From Candidatus Methanomethylophilaceae archaeon (GTDB lineage Archaea; Thermoplasmatota; Thermoplasmata; Methanomassiliicoccales; Methanomethylophilaceae): 10,709 nt of DNA. The notes below the pieces were generated by a model. That model saw nothing but the letters and a program-made list of their open reading frames with translations, had not been told where the DNA came from and made no database searches. Below, one piece after another: positions 5,894-10,709 of the stretch. Position 1 is the first letter of the stretch. Each line of letters starts with the position of its first letter. The stretch spans positions 1 to 10,709 of the forward strand of contig JALNYB010000041.1 of the NCBI GenBank assembly GCA_023230065.1, written 5' to 3'. The translations under genes were made by a program, and so were the position numbers.

Positions 5894-8058
5894 TCGATCA
5901 TCTTCAGTGCGATGGCAATCTGTCCTGTTGATATTCCGCCATCACCATTGGGAACGTTGTTGTGGAATATATAGCCATGTCCACTGCCAGAAGTCAGTTC
6001 TTTGAACATTTTGCAGATTGGAATATTGTACGATACTCCGCCGGTGATGCCAATATTGTCTATACCTTTGGAATCTGCATAATCAATCGCATTCCTGGTC
6101 AATTCCTTCATCACGTTGTATACGACGGAATATGCAACATCGGCAGGTTTCATATTGGGTGTGATGCGCGAGAACAAATTGGTGGTCTTTATCACACCAT
6201 TTATTGTTTCGGTTTCGAATCCAGGAATAAGTTTTCCGTTATTCAATAGTGTTTCAAGTTTCATTGCAGGTTCACCGTCATAAGTACGATGCGTGCATAC
6301 GCCGAGAGTGTATGAAAGGGTATCAAGAAGTCTTCCCATGGAAGAGCATTTCACACTTGTGTTCATCAGTTTGTTAAGGACTGCTGCATCTCTGTCGTTG
6401 AATTCTGTATTCTCTGTTCCGTTCATGGAATCGACTGCAAATTTCAGTCTCTTCAGATCATATAGTGCTTTCTCAGATCCCAGAAGTGGAATATATTCTA
6501 AATGTGCCAGTCTTTTGTATGATGTTAGATCTGCACTGAGTACTTCTCCACCCCACGCGTTGCCATCATTTCCATGACCTGTTCCGTCAAGAGTTAGTGC
6601 GACTACGTCATCAAGATTATTTTCAGCAATAAGAGATGCTGCATGAGCCCAATGATGTTGCACCTCGATTAATTGTGAATCATATTCATTTGCTAACTTT
6701 TTTGCGAATTTGCGGTTTATATAGTATGGATGGAGGTCCATTGCAATCGCCTGAGGCCTGCAGTCTACAAGAGACATCTGGAATCTTATCGCTTTTTCGA
6801 GATATTCTACAACACCTATACCTTCAGCGTTTCCTATATGCTGTGTAGGATAGATCCTTCCGTTCTTTGCGATCGCACCTGCAAGATTTTCTTGTGCTCC
6901 TACTGCTACGGCAGATCCTTTGTATTTTGTCGTAAGATATGATGGGATATGCCCCCTTGATTTTCTGATGAAGTATGTATTGTCTTCGAACATCTTCATA
7001 ACACTGTCATCAGCCCTGTTCAGGATAGATTGTGTATGCAAGAGATACATGTCTGCCCCCAGTTCCATTACGGCCTCGTCATCGAGTATCATGGGCTCTC
7101 CGGGAATGTTTGCGGATGTCATTATGAGTGCATCATTTTTCAGACAATCGAATAGGATATGTTGCATCCCGGTGTAGGGAAGGAATATTCCGATGTTATT
7201 CAATCCAGGTGAAATTAGTTCGGTCAATTCGGATTCTTTTTTCTCGATTAGTACGATAGGTTTGTGGGGAGAAGTGAGCTGTTCGATCTCTTCCTTAGTG
7301 GGTGAACCATATTTTTTCACGGTTTCTATGTCTTTTACCATTATTGCGAATGGTTTCTGTTCTCTTCTGTACCATTCTCTCATGTGGCATATATTGTCAA
7401 GAGTGCAGCAGATATGCATTCCGCCCCAGCTTTTCGCAACACCGATTCTTCCTTTCTCCAACATTCTGGAAAATGTTACGATGGGGTCCCCTTCGATCTT
7501 TTTCCCTTCTTTGTCGATAAGGTAGTAAGAGGGTCCGCATTCTGGGCAGCAGATCGTTTGGTGATGGAATCTTCTGTCTTTAGGATCCTTGAATTCCATA
7601 CCGCATTTTTGGCATATTGGGAATTGCTTCATTGATGTGAGGTCTCTATCATACGGGAGTCCGGATAGAAGTGTGAAACGGGGCCCGCAATCCGTGCATG
7701 ATGTGAAGGCATAGTTCCCGCGTCTGCCTTTGGATTTAATATCAGATAGGCAGCTGGCACATATTGATGTATCTGTCGGTATGGATATGCCGTTGGAATT
7801 CTTCTGCGAAGGGATTATCGAGAAATCTTTTATATCATCGTTCAAACGGTATTCTATCTTCTCAACGGATTCTATATTTGCAAGAGGAGGTATATTTTTC
7901 TCGAATTCTTTAAGAAAATCTTCTCCATTGTTTATATCGATTATAACATCGGAACCGTCATTCCAAACTCTTCCGAAAAGTCCTAGGGATACGGCAGTGC
8001 GATATACTGCGGGACGGAAGCCGACACCCTGAACGGTGCCTTTTATGACGATCCTCAT
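5890..8058 (-). CDS. hypF: [NiFe]-hydrogenase maturation carbamoyltransferase HypF
   Basis: HypF converts carbamoyl phosphate to the carbamoyl-AMP intermediate and passes the group to HypE for the cyanide ligands of [NiFe]-hydrogenase. All domains are present in 722 residues. The acylphosphatase domain carries GTVQGVGFRP (R15) and N33. The double zinc finger has C100, C103, C121, C124, C149, C152, C171 and C174 in the usual spacing. The YrdC-like domain includes KPFAIMVKD and MTSANIPGEP. The Kae1-like carbamoyltransferase domain has HHWAH (468-472), DGTGHGNDGNAWGGE (491-505) and a C-terminal PNGDGGISTGQ. The start at ATG 8058 matches the family N-terminus; no ribosome site precedes it, so a leaderless or long-leader mRNA is possible. 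Its stop overlaps the apgM-like start as ATGA. No other hyp gene is in the window, making this an odd operon partner for cobT. Confidence 0.95.
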   Translation of the reverse strand: MRIVIKGTVQGVGFRPAVYRTAVSLGLFGRVWNDGSDVIIDINNGEDFLKEFEKNIPPLANIESVEKIEYRLNDDIKDFSIIPSQKNSNGISIPTDTSICASCLSDIKSKGRRGNYAFTSCTDCGPRFTLLSGLPYDRDLTSMKQFPICQKCGMEFKDPKDRRFHHQTICCPECGPSYYLIDKEGKKIEGDPIVTFSRMLEKGRIGVAKSWGGMHICCTLDNICHMREWYRREQKPFAIMVKDIETVKKYGSPTKEEIEQLTSPHKPIVLIEKKESELTELISPGLNNIGIFLPYTGMQHILFDCLKNDALIMTSANIPGEPMILDDEAVMELGADMYLLHTQSILNRADDSVMKMFEDNTYFIRKSRGHIPSYLTTKYKGSAVAVGAQENLAGAIAKNGRIYPTQHIGNAEGIGVVEYLEKAIRFQMSLVDCRPQAIAMDLHPYYINRKFAKKLANEYDSQLIEVQHHWAHAASLIAENNLDDVVALTLDGTGHGNDGNAWGGEVLSADLTSYKRLAHLEYIPLLGSEKALYDLKRLKFAVDSMNGTENTEFNDRDAAVLNKLMNTSVKCSSMGRLLDTLSYTLGVCTHRTYDGEPAMKLETLLNNGKLIPGFETETINGVIKTTNLFSRITPNMKPADVAYSVVYNVMKELTRNAIDYADSKGIDNIGITGGVSYNIPICKMFKELTSGSGHGYIFHNNVPNGDGGISTGQIAIALKMIE
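5896..5905 (-). promoter_or_regulatory. Shine-Dalgarno of the apgM-like gene
   Basis: GAAGATGATC on the minus strand matches eight of ten bases of the archaeal consensus GGAGGTGATC and lies inside the hypF end, two bases before the ATG at 5893. It supports coupled re-initiation after hypF. Confidence 0.55.
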
Positions 8059-8083
8059 GAGACCGCGATTGTTGTTAACGGTT

Positions 8084-8100
8084 TTTAACTATTGGTTAAA
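8084..8100. repeat. Perfect dyad in the hypF promoter region, possible operator
   Basis: TTTAAC-TATTG-GTTAAA has perfect 6-base arms around a 5-base spacer. Its near end is 26 bp from the hypF ATG, where a leaderless archaeal promoter would place its TATA element; the only AT-rich element there is the weak TTAAAAA on the minus strand. A protein bound here would block TBP/TFB. The regulator is unknown, and the arms do not match the NikR site I know. Confidence 0.4.
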
Positions 8101-8189
8101 GTTTGTATTAATCAAAATTCTTTTTCAAAGATTTTTTGTTCTATAGGTCTTTTGTTGATTTTTAGAAATTTCTATATAGTAGTCATAAA

Positions 8190-8250
8190 TTGATAAATTT
8201 TTGATATTTTCATATAAAATTCATATAATTTCATATATGAATCATAAAAA
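8190..8250. repeat. 10-bp-phased AT-rich repeat block upstream of hypF
   Basis: Six consecutive units of 10-11 bp can be lined up: TTGATAAATTT, TTGATATTTT, CATATAAAAT, TCATATAATT, TCATATATGA, ATCATAAAAA. Three of them share TCATATA, and TTCATATATGAA (8230-8241) is a perfect 12-bp palindrome. Nearby, AGAAATTTCT (8164-8173) and CTATATAG (8172-8179) are also perfect palindromes. The helical phasing predicts bent or easily melted DNA. The block belongs to the spacer between the mtnP terminator and hypF, which otherwise contains no gene. Confidence 0.55.
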
Positions 8251-8279
8251 AGTAAAGGTCTCAGGAGGTAATCCCGAGA
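8246..8279 (-). terminator. Hairpin plus T-tract terminator of mtnP
   Basis: On the minus strand, just after the mtnP stop, TCTCGGG and CCTGAGA (8259-8279) form a 7-bp stem with one G-U pair and a 7-base loop ATTACCT. A T-rich stretch containing six T (8246-8251) follows. This resembles an intrinsic terminator and separates mtnP from hypF, so hypF should have its own promoter. Confidence 0.6.
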
Positions 8280-8287
8280 TAAAGAAT

Positions 8288-9064
8288 TTAAATTGAACCG
8301 CAGCCTTTTGCGGCTTCGATACAATCACAATCTGATTTCTTGATCTTCGGAAGTCCGAGTTCGAGGAGTTTCAGAACTTTTTCGAGACACTCGTTCATGG
8401 TCTTGATGACCATGTCGATGCTAACCGGTTCATCATTCCACATGTCGTAATCTGTTACGGTGGCCAGACTGCAGTAGCACATTCCGAGTTCTCTTGCGAG
8501 TTGAGCTTCAGGTACGACGGTCATTCCGATGATATCAGCGAACTGTCTGAACATGTGGCTTTCCGCTCTAGTAGAGAACCTGGGGCCTTCGATACAGAGA
8601 TATGTTCCACCTAAATGGTAAGGGATTCCCATGTCTTTGGCGGTGTTTGCAAAGATATTGTTTAGATAAGTACAGAATGGATCTGGAATCGCTATATGAA
8701 CTGTTTTGTCCATGAAATATGTGTAGTCTCTACATTTTGTGAAGTCTATGAATTGATCGGCGATGACAAGTTCTCCAGGTTTGTAGTCGAGTTTTAATGA
8801 ACCGACGGCGCAAGCTGAGATGACATATTCAACACCTAGTTCTTTTAGTGCCCACATGTTTGCCCTGTAAGGAACACTTGACGGCGGGTGTTGGTGATTT
8901 TTTCCGTGACGGAAGAGGAATGCGACCTCAACGTTTGCGATCTTTCCGATAAGAATCTCATCGGAAGGTTTTCCGTAAGGTGTATCGGGGAAAATTGTCT
9001 TGATAATTTCGAAGGAATCAGGATTGTATATTCCGGTTCCGCCGATTATTGCTATCTTTGGCAT
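8288..9064 (-). CDS. mtnP: S-methyl-5'-thioadenosine (or thioinosine) phosphorylase
   Basis: The 258-residue protein belongs to the trimeric MTAP branch of purine nucleoside phosphorylases. It cleaves methylthioadenosine with phosphate to adenine and methylthioribose-1-phosphate. Motifs: phosphate loop IIGGTGIY (6-13), RHGKNHQHPPSSVPYRANMW (52-71), EGPRFSTRAES (159-169), MTVVPE (181-186) and TDYDMW (204-209), the last typical of 6-aminopurine-accepting MTAP. The Cys-rich tail contains a CDC motif (246-248) like the CXC seen in some archaeal MTAP/PNP enzymes. The start is ATG 9064: the reading frame stays open to 9133, but the family N-terminus begins at MPKIAIIGG and a TATA box lies 25 bp upstream. 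A methylthioinosine-specific enzyme, as in Methanocaldococcus, cannot be excluded. It follows the amidase gene by 65 bp. Confidence 0.92.
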   Translation of the reverse strand: MPKIAIIGGTGIYNPDSFEIIKTIFPDTPYGKPSDEILIGKIANVEVAFLFRHGKNHQHPPSSVPYRANMWALKELGVEYVISACAVGSLKLDYKPGELVIADQFIDFTKCRDYTYFMDKTVHIAIPDPFCTYLNNIFANTAKDMGIPYHLGGTYLCIEGPRFSTRAESHMFRQFADIIGMTVVPEAQLARELGMCYCSLATVTDYDMWNDEPVSIDMVIKTMNECLEKVLKLLELGLPKIKKSDCDCIEAAKGCGSI

Positions 9065-9083
9065 AGAGCGGAGATTATTGTGG

Positions 9084-9094
9084 AAATATAAAAT
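9084..9094 (-). promoter_or_regulatory. TATA box of mtnP
   Basis: On the minus strand the sequence reads ATTTTATATTT, centred 25 bp before the ATG at 9064. No ribosome site precedes that ATG, so a leaderless mRNA is inferred. This decides the start against the longer open frame from 9133. Confidence 0.6.
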
Positions 9095-9129
9095 AGGAAT
9101 GATACTTAAACTCGTTGTAATGCCCCACA

Positions 9130-9933
9130 TCAATATAATTCAGGGCGTCTTCTTTGGAAGAATTTTATATCGCACATGTTGCCGGACATTCCATCATCAT
9201 GATCGAACCCTTCTAATTCCATTATGTTCATAGATTCGATCTCATTAAAATTTTCGAAGATAGTAATACCCTTTCTGTTAAGGACAATAGATCCGCCTCC
9301 GAATTTAGATCCCTGCATATTATCTCCTATTGCATTGCATGCGACAATATACATATCGTTATCCCAAGCTCTGGCAGGAAGGTATCTCAGCCATGTTTCT
9401 TTCCTTCTCATGCCTCCAAGATTAGATGCATGAGGTATGAATATCAATTCTGCACCCTTTCTCCTGAGAACTGTGAATATGTCCGGAATATGTGCTTCCC
9501 AACATAATGCGACACCGATGACAGCTTTTTCTGTTTTGAGGACATCTATGGAATTCCCTTCTGTGAAGTGTCCGTCCTCTCTTGTTCCCAAGTGTGTTTT
9601 GCGATACTTCATAGAAGTTCCGTCGGGACATACGGTCAACTGTGTCAGATATGGCATATCTGTATCGTTTTTCTCCATGAAACCGAATATGATGTTGATA
9701 TGCTTAGTCGAAGCGAGATCCTTTATTGTTATGATGCGGGGGTCATCATGAGAAAGGATGTTCTCTGGACCGTATTTAGATGAATATCCTGTTAGAGACA
9801 TTTCGGGGAAACATACGATATCTGCCTTCTCTTCGGCGGCCTGTTCGATGAATGCGATCATTTTTTTCAGATTTCCGTCTATATCTCCTACAGACGATTG
9901 CATACAGACCAGAGCCAGCTTCAAAGTTTTCAA
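9130..9933 (-). CDS. Nitrilase-superfamily carbon-nitrogen hydrolase (amidase)
   Basis: The 267-residue protein has the Glu-Lys-Cys triad of the superfamily: E44 in CFPEMSLTGY, K112 in YRKTHLG and C144 in ALCWEAHIPD. The fold-typical opening LALVCMQSSVGDIDGN and the later PHASN and PARAWDNDMYIVACNAIG are also present. It is a cytosolic amide hydrolase; the substrate is not readable from the sequence. Candidates are an omega-amidase or an N-carbamoyl-amine amidase. No ATG is near the conserved start, so TTG 9933 is chosen: a ribosome-site match GAAGTGAT lies five bases upstream, overlapping the cbiL stop. A second TTG at 9924 would be too far from it. The gene begins 6 bp after cbiL and is followed by mtnP. 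The pairing with MtnP recalls the MtnU/omega-amidase step of methionine salvage (inference). Confidence 0.88.
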   Translation of the reverse strand: MKTLKLALVCMQSSVGDIDGNLKKMIAFIEQAAEEKADIVCFPEMSLTGYSSKYGPENILSHDDPRIITIKDLASTKHINIIFGFMEKNDTDMPYLTQLTVCPDGTSMKYRKTHLGTREDGHFTEGNSIDVLKTEKAVIGVALCWEAHIPDIFTVLRRKGAELIFIPHASNLGGMRRKETWLRYLPARAWDNDMYIVACNAIGDNMQGSKFGGGSIVLNRKGITIFENFNEIESMNIMELEGFDHDDGMSGNMCDIKFFQRRRPELY

Positions 9934-9938
9934 AAGAT

Positions 9939-9946
9939 ATCACTTC
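9939..9946 (-). promoter_or_regulatory. Shine-Dalgarno deciding a TTG start
   Basis: GAAGTGAT on the minus strand matches seven of eight bases of GAGGTGAT, overlaps the cbiL stop and stands five bases before TTG 9933. It is the main reason for choosing this non-ATG start of the amidase gene. Confidence 0.5.
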
Positions 9947-10641
9947 AGATTTTTCTTCACGATCATGGTCGTAAAGTAACCATACTCTCTCGAAAGATCT
10001 ATAGGTCCGATGTATTGATTTTTCATGCCCACATTGCTTATGATCGTGGCACAGTTCTGATCGATGCCTCTCTCTGCCATCTTATCGGAGATATTCTTAA
10101 CATTGTTACCGACCTTCATGAAGACCATGTTGTCGAATTTGTCCAATGCCTCATCAACAAGAGGTTCATTCTTGTTTGCGGGAACAATAGCAAGTCCTTC
10201 GTTACCCAATGTAAGGGGAAGGCCCGCCAAAGCGGCTCCGCTGCAGAATGAAGGTATTCCTGGAATTATCTCGGTCTTGAATCCGATGCTGTGGATGTAC
10301 CTTTGAAGATACATGAATGTACTATAGATGGAGACATCTCCGAGCGTGATCATCGCAACATTCTTTCCATGTTTCAGCTCTTCAGCGATTATATCTCCGG
10401 CGACCTTTCCGCAGGCCATGTATTCGGGATCATCACCGGACATTGTGAAGACGACTTCAAGGATCTTCTTTCCTTCAATGTTTACTACAGGTTTGATGAT
10501 CTCAAATGCTGTGCTTTTCTCTCCGATTTTCTTTATAGGAGCGACCAGTACTTCGCAGTTTTCGATTATCTTCTTTGCTTTAAGAGTTATAAGTTCTGGA
10601 TCTCCGGGACCTATCCCAACTCCGTATAGGATTCCGTTCAT
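9940..10641 (-). CDS. cbiL: Cobalt-factor II C20-methyltransferase CbiL
   Basis: CbiL uses S-adenosylmethionine to methylate C20 of cobalt-factor II in the anaerobic (early cobalt insertion) route to the corrin ring. The 233-residue protein has the tetrapyrrole methylase opening LYGVGIGPGDPELITLKA (5-22), the CbiL-type VLVAPIKK (31-38), LGDVSIYSTFMYL (100-112) and IPGIPSFCSGAALAGLPL (126-143). These variants distinguish CbiL from CbiF and CbiH; the length is as expected. ATG 10641 is preceded by AAGGA (10650-10654), eight bases upstream, inside the end of the next gene. It is separated from the amidase gene by only 6 bp. It is the only ring-synthesis gene fully in the window, and shows that the organism has at least part of the de novo anaerobic pathway. 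Confidence 0.93.
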   Translation of the reverse strand: MNGILYGVGIGPGDPELITLKAKKIIENCEVLVAPIKKIGEKSTAFEIIKPVVNIEGKKILEVVFTMSGDDPEYMACGKVAGDIIAEELKHGKNVAMITLGDVSIYSTFMYLQRYIHSIGFKTEIIPGIPSFCSGAALAGLPLTLGNEGLAIVPANKNEPLVDEALDKFDNMVFMKVGNNVKNISDKMAERGIDQNCATIISNVGMKNQYIGPIDLSREYGYFTTMIVKKNLK

Positions 10642-10645
10642 TATA

Positions 10646-10708
10646 TCAGTCCTTGGAGATTTTTTCTATGTTGTATCCACGCGGGGTTATCATCCTTCCG
10701 TTCTTTAC
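10646..10708 (-). CDS. C-terminal end of an upstream gene, probably another cobamide gene
   Basis: On the minus strand a frame is open from the window edge and ends at TGA 10646-10648, four bases before the cbiL start. The visible tail is about 20 residues (VKNGRMITPRGYNIEKISKD). It is too short to identify; a CbiT-like methyltransferase tail is conceivable given the neighbour but not shown. A second frame ending at TAA 10641-10643, overlapping the cbiL ATG, is also open to the edge. I prefer the first because its residue composition looks more protein-like and the cbiL ribosome site falls just before its end. Confidence 0.4.
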   Translation of the reverse strand, partial: VKNGRMITPRGYNIEKISKD

Positions 10709-10709
10709 A

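Noticed and set aside
8190..8250. Short direct repeats resembling the start of a CRISPR array or a replication origin
   Set aside because: The units are only 10-11 bp with no unique spacers, and no cas or Orc1/Cdc6 gene is in the window; a regulatory or curved-DNA reading is simpler.
8059..8287. Cobalamin riboswitch or small RNA gene before hypF
   Set aside because: The spacer is very AT-rich and shows no conserved B12-box-like or stable multi-stem structure; only palindromes and TATA-like repeats are visible.
8261..8290. Strong AGGAGGTAAT ribosome-site match on the plus strand
   Set aside because: No start codon follows at a usable distance; the sequence is explained as part of the mtnP terminator hairpin.
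9065..9133. Longer mtnP frame starting at 9133 and overlapping the amidase gene
   Set aside because: The added 23 residues do not match the family N-terminus, and the frame would translate through the TATA box of mtnP.

Overview
This window looks like a chromosomal segment of a methanogenic or otherwise cobamide-dependent euryarchaeon. The archaeal signs are a CobY-type guanylyltransferase, the archaeal CobT family, a CbiZ-CobZ fusion (CbiS), and several genes with a TATA-like box about 25-30 bp before the start codon and no Shine-Dalgarno. Base composition is moderately AT-rich. All eleven complete or end-complete genes stop at TAA or TGA, never TAG. That would fit a pyrrolysine-using lineage such as Methanomassiliicoccales, but the genus cannot be fixed from this window.

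Left part, + strand (1-3636): the 3' end of cbiB, then cbiS (overlapping by 4 bp), then cobS with an unusual hydrophilic N-terminal extension, then cobY (overlapping cobS by 1 base), then a small unrecognised ORF of 106 codons with its own TATA box. CbiB, CobY and CobS attach the aminopropanol arm, activate it with GTP and join it to alpha-ribazole. CbiS contributes salvage (adenosylcobinamide hydrolysis) and alpha-ribazole-phosphate dephosphorylation. An AT-rich dyad between the convergent sets is a probable bidirectional terminator.

Centre, - strand (8058 down to 3767): hypF, an ApgM-like alkaline-phosphatase-superfamily gene and cobT form a tight coupled operon (4-bp overlap, then a 9-bp gap). 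HypF belongs to [NiFe]-hydrogenase maturation. CobT activates the lower-ligand base as alpha-ribazole phosphate, the substrate of the CobZ half of CbiS. The ApgM-like enzyme keeps the metal ligands but is shorter than phosphoglycerate mutases, and its role is open. A spacer of about 230 bp before hypF holds a very AT-rich, 10-bp-phased repeat block and a perfect dyad near the hypF start.

Right part, - strand (10709 down to 8288): the 3' end of an upstream gene, cbiL (early corrin-ring C20 methylation), a nitrilase-superfamily amidase started by TTG, and mtnP (methylthioadenosine phosphorylase) with its own TATA box, ending at a hairpin plus T-tract terminator. The amidase next to MtnP suggests a sulfur or methionine salvage link. 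The window thus contains both de novo ring-synthesis and salvage/nucleotide-loop cobamide genes.
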